From the NCBI GenBank assembly GCA_963696325.1, contig CAVOJV010000050.1, forward strand, positions 1-56,668: a DNA stretch of 56,668 bases, in the 5' to 3' direction. A model generated the notes under the pieces. The model was not told where the DNA came from. It worked only from the letters and a program-made list of their open reading frames with translations, and ran no database searches. Both the position numbers and the translations under genes were made by a program. Positions 25,776-34,475 of this stretch are shown here, piece after piece (position 1 is the stretch's first letter; each line of letters begins with the position of its first letter). This DNA comes from CAVOJV01 sp963696325 (lineage in GTDB: Bacteria; Pseudomonadota; Gammaproteobacteria; Competibacterales; Competibacteraceae).

Positions 25776-26175
25776 GAGGGTTCACCGCTGTTGATGGTCA
25801 GGTATTCCAGTTAATCTTGGGTTGGGGTGACATTGACACAGTGACGCGGGTTCACAGGAACACTTCGCCCTCATCATGACAAGTTAGTCGAATAGTTCAA
25901 GATCCTCCTATCACCGCCACAGGCGCCTTAGCCCACTTTGTCAGTCCTGGCACCACACACCGAGTTCGTCCGCAATGAAATAGCGGCCATTCTTGGTAGA
26001 CTTGAAGGTATCGTAAGGGTTGTCATTGTGTACTGGTTCAGTTAGACCTCCTCAACATGATTGGTAATTTCTCAGAACTGGCAAACCTTGACTTAATTTT
26101 GGACTACCCCAAAGCGGAATACCGCTTTTACGGTAGGGATAATGAAAATAGGCTTGAACCCACAGGACAAAGCAC
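25776..26175. other. Gene-poor gap between two divergent hydrolase genes
   Basis: No convincing gene. A minus-strand stretch at 25941-26045 reads NDNPYDTFKSTKNGRYFIAD and ends ELGVWCQD-stop, which looks protein-like but has no start codon and no family I recognise. It may be the tail of a lost gene. The promoters of both flanking hydrolases should lie here but I could not define them. Confidence 0.4.
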
Positions 26176-27027
26176 ATGGCAATGTTATCAAAATATTTTC
26201 TGGGGCTGGGTCCCCATGGCTTCCACCGCATCCACTACACCGAGTGGGGGGATTCTGCTAACGATAAGGTATTGATCTGCGCGCATGGCCTGACCCGCAC
26301 AGGACGGGATTTCGATTTTCTGGCGGCCGCTCTGGAGATGGATTACCGGGTCATCTGTCCCGATGTCGTGGGGCGTGGCCAGAGCGAGTGGCTGGCCCAC
26401 AAGGCCGATTACGGCTATCCCCTGTATATGGCCGACATGGCCGTGTTGCTGGCCCGCAGCGGCGCGGAACAGGTGGACTGGGTGGGTACTTCCATGGGTG
26501 GCCTGATCGGCATGTTTTTGGCCGCCCAGCCAGGCACGCCCATCCGCAGACTGGTGATGAACGACGTCGGCCCCTTCCTCCCCAAGGCGGGACTGGAGCG
26601 CATCGCCGCCTATGTGGGCAAGCCGCTGCGCTTTGCCAGCCTTGAGCAGATGGAACGCTATGTGCGGGTGATCGCCGCTCCCTGCGGCGCGCTGACGGAT
26701 GCCCAATGGCACCACCTGACGGTGCATGCCGCCCGTCAGACGGACACCGGCGAATATACCTTCGCCTACGACCCCGGCATCGCTGACGCCTTCAAAGGCC
26801 AGGAATTAAATGATATCGACCTGTGGCCGATTTGGGACGCCGTACGCTGCCCGGCGCTGGTGTTGCGCGGCGCCGAGTCCGACGTTCTCACCCGCGCCGA
26901 CGCCGAGGCCATGCGTAGTCGCGGTCCGAAGGCCGAACTGCTGGAACTCGCCGGCATAGGCCACGCGCCGCCCCTGTTGGATGATAGCCAAATTGCCTTG
27001 GTGAGGAACTGGCTGCGGGGGGGTTGA
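26176..27027 (+). CDS. Alpha/beta hydrolase
   Basis: A 283-residue alpha/beta hydrolase with HGLTRTGRDF at the oxyanion hole, nucleophile Ser in GTSMGG, acid in RGAESDVLT and His in AGIGHAPPLL. A helical lid lies around residues 130-190. AGGA nine bases upstream supports the ATG. It is unrelated in close sequence to the hydrolase at 24993. It converges on purK with 12 bases between stops. The substrate is not known; small-ester or polyester oligomer hydrolysis is possible given the nearby PHA genes, but that is conjecture. Confidence 0.85.
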   Translation: MAMLSKYFLGLGPHGFHRIHYTEWGDSANDKVLICAHGLTRTGRDFDFLAAALEMDYRVICPDVVGRGQSEWLAHKADYGYPLYMADMAVLLARSGAEQVDWVGTSMGGLIGMFLAAQPGTPIRRLVMNDVGPFLPKAGLERIAAYVGKPLRFASLEQMERYVRVIAAPCGALTDAQWHHLTVHAARQTDTGEYTFAYDPGIADAFKGQELNDIDLWPIWDAVRCPALVLRGAESDVLTRADAEAMRSRGPKAELLELAGIGHAPPLLDDSQIALVRNWLRGG

Positions 27028-27039
27028 AGTGGTGCGTGT

Positions 27040-28128
27040 CTAAGCTAAACCCAGCAGGGGCGGCAGTTTCGCCAACCTGGCCTGCAAAGTATCGGGATCA
27101 GCCGCCCGCAGGGTCGCATGACCTACTTTGCGGCCTGGTCTTGCAGATTTTCCGTAGTCGTGAAAGTGCAAGCCGGGGACTGCCAGAAAGGCAGGGCGAT
27201 CGGGTAACTGGCCAATGAAATTCAGCATAGCGGAGCAGCCGATCGCGGCGGTGGAACCCAGGGGCAGGCCAAGGATGGCCCGCAGATGGTTCTCGAACTG
27301 GCTGGTCTCGGCACCCTCGATGCTCCAGTGGCCGGAGTTATGGACACGGGGCGCCATCTCATTGGCGAGCAGTTGTCCGTCCAGCACGAAAAACTCGATA
27401 GCCAGCAACCCCACGTAAGCGAGCCTCTCCAGCAACCGGCCGGCGTAATCGCGAGCCTGGTTTTCCAGGCCGGTGTCCGGGTAGGGAGCGGTGGACAGGC
27501 GCAGAATACCGTCCCGGTGGCGATTCTCCACCAGCGGGTAAAAGGCGGTCTCACCCGCGCGGCCTCGCAGGGCCAGCGCGGATACCTCGCGCTGGAAGGG
27601 CACGAAGCCTTCCAGAATCAGCGGCACACCCCCCTGGGCTTGCCAGGCGGAATCGCAGTCACCGATTGCCCGCAGCACCTGTTGGCCCTTGCCGTCGTAG
27701 CCCAGTCGGCGGGTCTTGAGGACGGCCGGCAGGCCAATCCGGTTGACGGCGTCGCGCAGCTCTTCCAGACTGTCCACCGCCGCGAAAGGGGGAGTCGGAA
27801 TACCTAGTTCCCGGAACAGGGTTTTCTCCGACAGCCGGTCTTGCGCGGTTTGCAGGGCGGCGGGCGGGGGGAACACGGGCATATGCCGCTCCAGAAAGCG
27901 TGCCGCCGCCACCGGGACATTCTCGAAGTCGAAGGTCGCCAGCTCAGCCCGGGCGGCCAGTTGCGCGAGCATGCCGCGGTCATCGTAAGCGCCCTGGAGC
28001 AGTTCGGCGACCTGGCCGGCGCAGGCGTCCGGGGCCGGGTCCAGGATGAGGAAGCGCAAACCCAGCGGATAACCCGCCAGGGCCAGCATCCGGGCCAACT
28101 GGCCGCCGCCGACGATGCCTAGGTTCAC
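27040..28128 (-). CDS. purK: N5-carboxyaminoimidazole ribonucleotide synthase
   Basis: A 362-residue ATP-grasp enzyme that makes N5-CAIR from AIR, bicarbonate and ATP in purine synthesis. Family signatures are GIVGGGQLARML at the start, KTRRLGYDGKGQ in the ATP-binding loop, EFFVLDGQLLANEMAPRVHN and SGHWSIEGAETSQFENHLRA near the end. The start overlaps the purE stop by 4 bases (ATGA). Confidence 0.97.
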   Translation of the reverse strand: MNLGIVGGGQLARMLALAGYPLGLRFLILDPAPDACAGQVAELLQGAYDDRGMLAQLAARAELATFDFENVPVAAARFLERHMPVFPPPAALQTAQDRLSEKTLFRELGIPTPPFAAVDSLEELRDAVNRIGLPAVLKTRRLGYDGKGQQVLRAIGDCDSAWQAQGGVPLILEGFVPFQREVSALALRGRAGETAFYPLVENRHRDGILRLSTAPYPDTGLENQARDYAGRLLERLAYVGLLAIEFFVLDGQLLANEMAPRVHNSGHWSIEGAETSQFENHLRAILGLPLGSTAAIGCSAMLNFIGQLPDRPAFLAVPGLHFHDYGKSARPGRKVGHATLRAADPDTLQARLAKLPPLLGLA

Positions 28129-28619
28129 AGGCTGATCCTCGGGTCCGGCTGGCTCAGCACCTGCTCGGTCTGCGCGGCGCGAAAGGTCTTGAGGGCGGTA
28201 CGGATCTGGGGGTATTTATTGCCCAGTATGCTGGCGGCCAGCAGCGCGGCATTCATCGCCCCAGCCTTGCCGATGGCCAGGGTTCCCACCGGAATACCGC
28301 CTGGCATCTGCACGATGGAGAGCAGGGAGTCCAGGCCGTTCAAAGCATGGGATTGCACCGGTACGCCCAGTACCGGCAGGCAGGTCTTGGCGGCCACCAT
28401 GCCCGGCAGGTGGGCGGCACCCCCGGCTCCGGCGATAATTACCTCCAAGCCGCGAGTCTCCGCGCTGGAAGCGTATTCGAACAGCAGATCAGGGGTGCGG
28501 TGGGCGGAGACGACCCTGACTTCGAAGGGGATATTCAGCTTCTCGAGAGTCGCCGCTGTATGTTCCAAGGTGCCCCAGTCGGATTGGGAGCCCATGATCA
28601 GACCAATAAGTGTGTTCAT
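28125..28619 (-). CDS. purE: N5-carboxyaminoimidazole ribonucleotide mutase
   Basis: Class I PurE, 164 residues from the ATG at 28619, converting N5-CAIR to CAIR. Visible motifs are GSQSDWGTLEHT, the active-site SAHRTPD, and AGAGGAAHLPGMVAA. It forms an operon with purK (4-base overlap). A TTG at 28637 is open but lacks a ribosome site. It is preceded by the 3' end of phaZ after about 100 bases, so the pur genes may be read from the same strand after the PHA genes. Confidence 0.96.
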   Translation of the reverse strand: MNTLIGLIMGSQSDWGTLEHTAATLEKLNIPFEVRVVSAHRTPDLLFEYASSAETRGLEVIIAGAGGAAHLPGMVAAKTCLPVLGVPVQSHALNGLDSLLSIVQMPGGIPVGTLAIGKAGAMNAALLAASILGNKYPQIRTALKTFRAAQTEQVLSQPDPRISL

Positions 28620-28716
28620 GATAGGGAGCGCGGGCAAAAAGGTTGAGAGAGGATGTTCTCAGCCGGGTACTCGGCCTGGTTCGATCAGATGCAACGGGCG
28701 TGGTCCCCCATACTTT

Positions 28717-29580
28717 CTATTTGGCGAGAAACTGGTCAACGAGTGCAGCGGTCTCCTCGGCAAGCGTGATGATAAACATGTGTCCGCAATCCAGGATGCG
28801 CAGCGTGGAGTTGGGAATGCGGCGGGCCATGATCTTGGCGTTGATCACGGGTACGATGGGGTCGTCGTCACCCGCGAGGATGAGGGTGGGTTGCTTGATC
28901 TTATGCAGCCAGTGGATGCTGGTCCACCCCATCGCGGCAAACATTTGATGGAGATAGCCGATGCCGCCGCCAGACATCACTGCTTCCGCGTGTTTGGCAG
29001 CCCTTTCGGGTTCGTTGCGCAGCTTACCGCCATAGATCTTGGGGGCGATCTTGAGCATGTGGCCTGGTTGCAGATAGCGGCGGGGGCTGGCCATGTCCAA
29101 CATCACGGAGATCTTGCCCGGTATCATGACCGAGCCCGTTGCGGTGCAAGCCAGAATCAGCCGCCGACAGCGGCGCGGATATTTATGCGCGAACTCCTGT
29201 GCCAGCGCGCCACCCCAGGAAACGCCCATGACATCCACTTCCTGGTAGTGCAGGTGATCGAGCAGGCTGTCTATAAGGCGGGCGAGGCCCGAGAAGCGAA
29301 ACGGCAATGTGGTCGCCGGTGAACCACCTACGCCGGGGACATCGAAGGAAATCGCCTCGATCTCGGGGTTTAGGACATCGACGAACGGTTTTAATAATTC
29401 CAGATTGGCGCCGATGCCATTGAGGAACAGAAGCGGGGTGCGTTCGCCGGTACCGGGCCGGATGGCGACGCGCAAAAGCGTTCCCTCTACATCGATCATC
29501 CCGACCCGCGTCGCGGTGGCGACACGCTCGTCGGGCGCGATCGGGCTCTCTGTGGCTGCTGCGGTTGTGGTTTCACTCAT
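28717..29580 (-). CDS. phaZ: Intracellular poly(3-hydroxyalkanoate) depolymerase
   Basis: A 287-residue alpha/beta hydrolase of the PhaZ type known from medium-chain PHA producers. The lipase box is GVSWGG, the acid is in AGDDDPIVP, the His in LDCGHMF, and the hallmark segments LLFLNGIGANLELLKPF and FDVPGVGGSP are present. It degrades stored polyester granules to hydroxyacid monomers. Its start overlaps the phaC end by 8 bases, so synthesis and mobilisation are translationally coupled, as at the phaC1-phaZ locus of Pseudomonas. Confidence 0.88.
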   Translation of the reverse strand: MSETTTAAATESPIAPDERVATATRVGMIDVEGTLLRVAIRPGTGERTPLLFLNGIGANLELLKPFVDVLNPEIEAISFDVPGVGGSPATTLPFRFSGLARLIDSLLDHLHYQEVDVMGVSWGGALAQEFAHKYPRRCRRLILACTATGSVMIPGKISVMLDMASPRRYLQPGHMLKIAPKIYGGKLRNEPERAAKHAEAVMSGGGIGYLHQMFAAMGWTSIHWLHKIKQPTLILAGDDDPIVPVINAKIMARRIPNSTLRILDCGHMFIITLAEETAALVDQFLAK

Positions 29581-31495
29581 AGATGTAGGTTCCAGGTGCC
29601 TCTTGTAGCGGTGGATAATCTGAATTACCTAATGCGGCTGGTGCTTTTTTGGTAGTACCGGAGCGCTTTTTGATCCAGCTCCGCCAATGTTCCCACCAAC
29701 TGCCAGTTTGCTCGGTGGCGCCGCCGAGCCAGATCGCTGGCTCGGCGGGGTGTTGCGAATTAGTGTAAAAACTGGTTTTAGGATTGCCCGGCGGGGACAG
29801 CATGCTTTGAACATGGCCGCCCGTACTCAGTACGAACTCGCACTGTCCGCCGAGGAGTTTGCTTGAGCTGTAGCAGGCCTGCCAGGGCGTGATGTGATCG
29901 GTGATCCCGGCCACCCAGAACAGATCGCAGGTGATTTTGGACAGATCGATGGGTGTTCCACGCACCACGAGCTTCCCTTTGACTAAAGAGTTGTTTTTGA
30001 TCACGTCGAGCAAGTCGCCATGAAACGCGGCAGGCAGGCGGGTGGTGTCGGCGTTCCAGGCCAGCACGTCGAATGCCGGCGGGTCGTTGCCCAGCAGATA
30101 ATTGTTCACCCAGTAGTTCCAGATCAGGTCATTAGGACGCAGCCAGGCGAACACGCGCCCCATTTCGCCGCCTTCCAGAACGCCGTGTTTAGCCGAGTGT
30201 CGCCTGGCAGCCTCGATAGTCGTCTCGGTGGCGAACAGCCCGAGTTGGGTCTCAGCGCTCATGTCCAACAAGGTAACCAACAGCATTAAAGCATTGACTT
30301 TGCGCTCGCCCCGCGCCGCCAAGTGACCGACCAGTGAAACCGTGGTGATTCCACCCGCGCAGCCTCCTACCAGATTGCAATCCTCGCTGGCAGTGATCGC
30401 GCGGGTCACGTCGATGGCTTCCTCGACCGCCCGCACATAGGTGTCGAAGTTCCAGTCACGTTGAGCGGCGGTGGGATTGCGCCAACTGATGGCAAACATC
30501 TGCATACCATTGTCCAGCCCATAGCGGATGAAACTCTTTTTCGGCGACAGATCGTACAGGTAGAACTTGTTGATTTCCGGCGGCACCATCAGGAAGGGAC
30601 GTCGGTAGACTTTCTCGGTGCGTGGCGTGTATTGGATTAGTTCGAATACCTCGTTGCGGAACACTACGGCACCCGGCGTGTTGGCCAAATCCTTGCCGAC
30701 TTTGAAAGCGTCGCGTTTTACCATGGAGGGCATGCCGCCGTTGTGCTTGAGGTCGTCGATAAAATGGCGGATACCGTGTATCGCGCTGGCGCCACCGGTC
30801 TCCAGCAAGCGCTTCAAGGCGGCAGGGTTAAAAAGCCAGTTGGAGGGGGCCAGTCCCTCGGTAACCAGCGACAGCACGAAGCGCACGCGTTCGGCATCCT
30901 GGTGTTTCAGATCAATGGAATCGACCCACTCGTTGAGTTCCTTGTGCGCCGCCAGGTAGGTTTGCAGGCCTCTCTTGTAGAGCGGGTTTTCCGACCAGGT
31001 GGGGTCGGCGAAGCGACGGTCCTCCTTATCTGGCGTCAACTCGGACTTGCCGGCCAGTACGCGGGCCTCCTCCTTGATGAAGTTGGCGATATGCTTAATG
31101 GTCAACACGGGTTTTTTGATCACCAAACCGGTGATCGTTTTCGCAGCCGCGCTGACATCCTCGCGGCTGAAACCCACAAACGGATTGGGTCCCAGCATGC
31201 CGTCCGTGGCGCTGGACGCGATGTGCCGGGTTTTTACCGCTTCCAGAACTTCTTCCGCAGTGAGTTCACTGCGTTTGATTGCTTGCAGCAGTTCGTGCGC
31301 GGTAAGTTCGCTGTGCTGCACCGCCTCGAGAATTTGCTTCAAGGTGGCTTCTTCGTCACTGTCTACCGGTGGTTGTTGCGCATCGGGTGTCGCCTCAGCA
31401 GCGCTGGCGGTGTCCGTATCTGTTACGGCGTCGTCAGGCGCGTTGATATCGCTGGACTCGACCTTTTGCAGCGCATGGTCTTTATGGGTGGGCAT
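29573..31495 (-). CDS. phaC: Poly(3-hydroxyalkanoate) synthase
   Basis: A 640-residue PHA polymerase that joins (R)-3-hydroxyacyl-CoA into polyester. The active-site Cys379 sits in GGCAGG, with Asp533 (GITDHITPW) and His561 (STGGHVQSM) completing the triad. SWRNPTAAQRDWNFDTYV and PPEINKFYLYDL are also diagnostic. Its overlap with phaZ and the GGCAGG box recall class II synthases; class I cannot be excluded. Residues 1-100 are an acidic extension containing 14-residue repeats (ILEAVQHSELTAHE, LLQAIKRSELTAEE, then VLEAVKTR), probably an alpha-helical granule- or partner-binding region. MaoC/PhaJ-like hydratase lies 44 bases upstream. Confidence 0.93.
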   Translation of the reverse strand: MPTHKDHALQKVESSDINAPDDAVTDTDTASAAEATPDAQQPPVDSDEEATLKQILEAVQHSELTAHELLQAIKRSELTAEEVLEAVKTRHIASSATDGMLGPNPFVGFSREDVSAAAKTITGLVIKKPVLTIKHIANFIKEEARVLAGKSELTPDKEDRRFADPTWSENPLYKRGLQTYLAAHKELNEWVDSIDLKHQDAERVRFVLSLVTEGLAPSNWLFNPAALKRLLETGGASAIHGIRHFIDDLKHNGGMPSMVKRDAFKVGKDLANTPGAVVFRNEVFELIQYTPRTEKVYRRPFLMVPPEINKFYLYDLSPKKSFIRYGLDNGMQMFAISWRNPTAAQRDWNFDTYVRAVEEAIDVTRAITASEDCNLVGGCAGGITTVSLVGHLAARGERKVNALMLLVTLLDMSAETQLGLFATETTIEAARRHSAKHGVLEGGEMGRVFAWLRPNDLIWNYWVNNYLLGNDPPAFDVLAWNADTTRLPAAFHGDLLDVIKNNSLVKGKLVVRGTPIDLSKITCDLFWVAGITDHITPWQACYSSSKLLGGQCEFVLSTGGHVQSMLSPPGNPKTSFYTNSQHPAEPAIWLGGATEQTGSWWEHWRSWIKKRSGTTKKAPAALGNSDYPPLQEAPGTYIYE

Positions 31496-31539
31496 CTTGG
31501 ATCTCCCCTGGAGTGGGCAGCAGTCTTACCGAGTTAATG

Positions 31540-32001
31540 CTACATCACCATGGCGAGTAATTCGGCGATCAGCGCGGGTTTTTCTTCACCCTCGATTTCG
31601 AGCGTATTCTGGGTCTTGAGCAATACGCGGCCATTGCCCTTGTCCTCTGTGGAGAGCAGTACGACCCGCATGCGGATGCGGGCGCCGGCTTTTACCGGCG
31701 CCATGAAGCGCACGCGTTCCAATCCGTAATTGACCGCCTGCTTGGCATCATCGGGGATGACACCCACCTCAAATTGCAGGGGCGCCAACAAAGACAGGGT
31801 GAGATAGCCATGCGCGATAGTCGTGCCAAACGGACTTTCCCGATTGGCACGCTCGACATCCACATGTATCCATTGGTGGTCGTTGGTGCACTCGGCAAAC
31901 TCGTTGATGCGCGCCTGATCGATGGTTATCCAGGCGGAGACTCCCAATTCGCGCCCCACGAACTGCTGGACTGTCCTCAAGCTGTACCCTTCGATGCTCA
32001 T
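31540..32001 (-). CDS. MaoC-family (R)-specific enoyl-CoA hydratase, PhaJ-like
   Basis: A 153-residue hot-dog protein with the MaoC catalytic pattern: TNDHQWIHVDVERA (Asp and His of the dyad) and GTTIAHGYLTLSLLAP. Enzymes of this kind hydrate trans-2-enoyl-CoA to (R)-3-hydroxyacyl-CoA, supplying PHA synthase from fatty acid oxidation. The location immediately upstream of phaC on the same strand supports that role. Some NodN/MaoC proteins have other acyl-CoA substrates, so the PhaJ function is an inference from context. Confidence 0.82.
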   Translation of the reverse strand: MSIEGYSLRTVQQFVGRELGVSAWITIDQARINEFAECTNDHQWIHVDVERANRESPFGTTIAHGYLTLSLLAPLQFEVGVIPDDAKQAVNYGLERVRFMAPVKAGARIRMRVVLLSTEDKGNGRVLLKTQNTLEIEGEEKPALIAELLAMVM

Positions 32002-32116
32002 GTGTGGTACTCCCGAATCTTAACTATGGCCAGTTTCCCACGGCCAGAACTGGCCTGGCGGCAACGCGGAAATGGCGTGGCGATGATTAGCAGGATCTTG
32101 GTAGCGCTGGCGCCAC

Positions 32117-33676
32117 TTAAATGCCGAGGTAGGCCGCTTTCACCTTGTTATCCGACAGCAGGTCCTGCCCCGCTCCCGCTAGAACAATATGGCCGGTTTC
32201 AAGCACGTAACCGCGATCGGCGATAGCCAGGGCGGCAGAGGCGTTTTGCTCCACCAAAAAAATGGTGATACCACGTCTTTTCAGCTCCTCGACGGTATCG
32301 AAGATCTCCTCTACCAGAATGGGCGCCAAGCCCATGCTGGGCTCATCCAGCAGCAGCAGTTGCGGCCGGGACATCAGCGCTCTGGCCATGGCCAGCATTT
32401 GTTGCTGACCGCCGGAGAGAGTGCCGGCAGCTTGCTTGCATTTCTGCTTGAGGATAGGGAACAGTTTGTACATTTGTTCCATGTCCACGGCTATCTGCTT
32501 ATCTCGGGGGCGAGTATAGGCGCCGAGCAGCAGGTTGTCCTCCACCGACATGGGGCCAAATACCTGGCGACCCTCGGGAATCTGGGTAATGCCCAGCCGA
32601 ACGCGCTGGTCGGCGCGCAGGGTAGTGATATCCCTGCCGACGAAGGCGATACTGCCTGCGCTGGCGCGCTGTAGACCGGAAATGGTGCGCAACAGTGTGG
32701 TTTTGCCGGCGCCGTTAGAGCCCACCAGGGCAACCAGCTCCCCTTTGTTGATTTCCAGGGTGATGTCATCCAGCGCTTGGATGCGACCATAGTGACTGGT
32801 CAATCCGCTGATTTTCAGCACCTGATCGACGGCTGCAGGAATCTGCACGGTATGGGTGCGCTCCAGCCCCAGGCCAATCGGCGTTGGCGCGTAATAGGCC
32901 AACTGGCTACGGAGTTGGCGTAGCTCCGTAGTCACGACCTTGCCGAAGTTGGGATCGTCGTGATGCAGATATTGATCGTTGATGGCCTGCCAGTCCTGCT
33001 CGCTCAGTTCCTGAAGCGCACGGATGTGGCCATAGGAGGTGTTCAGCCCGTGAGACAGGCCCAATGCTTGGGTCTCGGTTGTCGTTGTCGACCGTTTAAA
33101 CCCCAGTCCAAGGGGTTCCGGCGCGTAGTAAATGACCCGGCTATGAAGTTCGTCAAACTCGGCCCTGACGGTCTCGCCGACTAGCGGATGCAGCAGGTGA
33201 TCGTAGTGTAGATAACCTTCGTTGACGGTCTGCCAGTCCTCATCCCCGAGGCTCTTGAGGGCCATGGGTATAACGACATTTTCCTCCTTTTCCATGTGCG
33301 CTTCCTGCCACCGCACCAGGTCGGCGAGGGTCTCCAGGAAAGCCTGCCGGCCGTCGGCGGAGCCCTGCATGGTGTCCTGCAAGAGGCCGCGTAGCCGGGC
33401 GATCATGGGAGGTTCCTTGCTGTGCTCGCCTTCGAGTTCGTCCAGAATGGCGTGGGATCCCGGGCTGCGCGCCCGCAGCGCCTTGAACAAGTACTGTTCC
33501 TCCTTGGGATAATGCATCCGTTCGTAGGAGTCGATGTAATCGAAGATGCTGTTAAACAGCGTAGCATCCGGTGTCGAGTTCGACTGTTCCAGTTTCTTGC
33601 GCAGTTCAGTAACCATCATCAGGATATGCCGTATCCTGATATGTTCGGAGCTGATGATGGATAGGGCTTGGGTCAT
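32117..33676 (-). CDS. Hemerythrin domain fused to LivF-type ABC ATPase
   Basis: A 519-residue fusion. Residues 1-140 form a hemerythrin HHE domain with di-iron ligands His12, His55-x3-Glu59, His85 and His127-x3-Glu131. Residues 142-302 hold two diverged tandem copies of an 80-residue unit. Residues 285-519 are a complete LivF ATPase: Walker A GSNGAGKTT (319-327), signature LSGGQQQM (420-427), Walker B LLLLDEPSMG, switch His replaced by the usual Gln-Asn context VEQNAS. No separate livF exists in this operon, so this should be the working ATPase partner of LivG. I infer that transport may respond to oxygen, nitric oxide or redox state through the di-iron site. Confidence 0.88.
   Translation of the reverse strand: MTQALSIISSEHIRIRHILMMVTELRKKLEQSNSTPDATLFNSIFDYIDSYERMHYPKEEQYLFKALRARSPGSHAILDELEGEHSKEPPMIARLRGLLQDTMQGSADGRQAFLETLADLVRWQEAHMEKEENVVIPMALKSLGDEDWQTVNEGYLHYDHLLHPLVGETVRAEFDELHSRVIYYAPEPLGLGFKRSTTTTETQALGLSHGLNTSYGHIRALQELSEQDWQAINDQYLHHDDPNFGKVVTTELRQLRSQLAYYAPTPIGLGLERTHTVQIPAAVDQVLKISGLTSHYGRIQALDDITLEINKGELVALVGSNGAGKTTLLRTISGLQRASAGSIAFVGRDITTLRADQRVRLGITQIPEGRQVFGPMSVEDNLLLGAYTRPRDKQIAVDMEQMYKLFPILKQKCKQAAGTLSGGQQQMLAMARALMSRPQLLLLDEPSMGLAPILVEEIFDTVEELKRRGITIFLVEQNASAALAIADRGYVLETGHIVLAGAGQDLLSDNKVKAAYLGI
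32771..33253 (-). repeat. Tandem duplication inside the hemerythrin-LivF gene
   Basis: Codons 142-222 and 223-302 are diverged copies. LGDEDWQTVNEGYLH aligns with LSEQDWQAINDQYLH, YYAPEPLGLGFKR with YYAPTPIGLGLER, and GLNTSYGHIRAL with GLTSHYGRIQAL. The offset is 81 codons at both ends. The last segment of each unit is the N-terminus of LivF, so the duplication spans the fusion joint. Confidence 0.85.
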
Positions 33677-33716
33677 CGCGATGTCGTACCCCCGTGGTTG
33701 AGGTTGCAGCCGGTAC

Positions 33717-34475
33717 TCAGGAGGTCCCCAGATAGGCGGCGATTACCTCGGGATTGGCGCGAATCTCTGCCGGTGTGCCTTCCGCGAGCTTTTTGCCGAA
33801 ATTCAGCACCAGGAGATAATCCGAGATGTGCATGACCAGTTTCATGTCATGTTCCACCAACACCACGGTCACTCCGGTCTCCGCTATCTTTTCGATCAAT
33901 TGGTCGATTTCGCCGGTTTCACTGGCATTGAGGCCGGCCGCTGGCTCATCGAGCAACAGAAGTTTCGGTTCCGCCGCCAGCGCGCGGGCGATTTCCAGCC
34001 GCTTCAGGGCGCCATACGGCATGGCGTTGGCATCGGCACGCACATACTTGCCGGTACCCACGAATTCCATTAAGTCGGCCGCCTTTTCCCGGCAGGCCCG
34101 GTCGCCATTCACCACCTGCGGCAGGCGGAACATAGCGCACAGGAAGTTGCTATTCAGGTGCAGATGACGGCCTACCATCACATTTTCGACAGCCGTCATG
34201 TTCATGCAGATTTGCAGGTTTTGAAAGGTCCGGCTCATTCCTAGGCGGGCCAGTTGATAGGGCTTTTTCTTGTTGATTTCCTGATCTGCCAGGAAGATCT
34301 TGCCCTTGGTCGGCCTGTACAGGGCGGTGATGAGATTGAACAGGGTGGTTTTACCGGCGCCGTTGGGACCGATCACCGAGTGAATGGTGCCCGGCTTGAT
34401 CTCAAAGCTGAGCTCCTCGATGGCATGCACACCGCCGAACGATTTGCTGAGGCTTTCGACACGCAATAGGCTCAT
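33717..34475 (-). CDS. livG: Branched-chain amino acid-type ABC transporter ATPase
   Basis: A 252-residue LivG-type ATPase: Walker A GPNGAGKTTL, Q-loop FQNLQICMNMTAVENVMVG, a LivG-style signature PYGALKRLEIARALA, Walker B LLLLDEPAAGLN and switch His in LVEHDMKLVM. It couples ATP hydrolysis to import through the LivH/LivM permeases together with the hemerythrin-LivF protein downstream. It overlaps the livM stop by 4 bases. Confidence 0.92.
   Translation of the reverse strand: MSLLRVESLSKSFGGVHAIEELSFEIKPGTIHSVIGPNGAGKTTLFNLITALYRPTKGKIFLADQEINKKKPYQLARLGMSRTFQNLQICMNMTAVENVMVGRHLHLNSNFLCAMFRLPQVVNGDRACREKAADLMEFVGTGKYVRADANAMPYGALKRLEIARALAAEPKLLLLDEPAAGLNASETGEIDQLIEKIAETGVTVVLVEHDMKLVMHISDYLLVLNFGKKLAEGTPAEIRANPEVIAAYLGTS

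Noticed and set aside
25941..26045. Minus-strand peptide-like stretch ending ELGVWCQD.
   Set aside because: Looks like the tail of a protein, but has no start codon before an in-frame stop, and I recognise no family. Recorded in the gap entry only.
26057..26275. A 72-codon plus-strand frame overlapping the start of the hydrolase gene at 26176.
   Set aside because: No ribosome site, runs out of frame into the hydrolase, and shows no known pattern.
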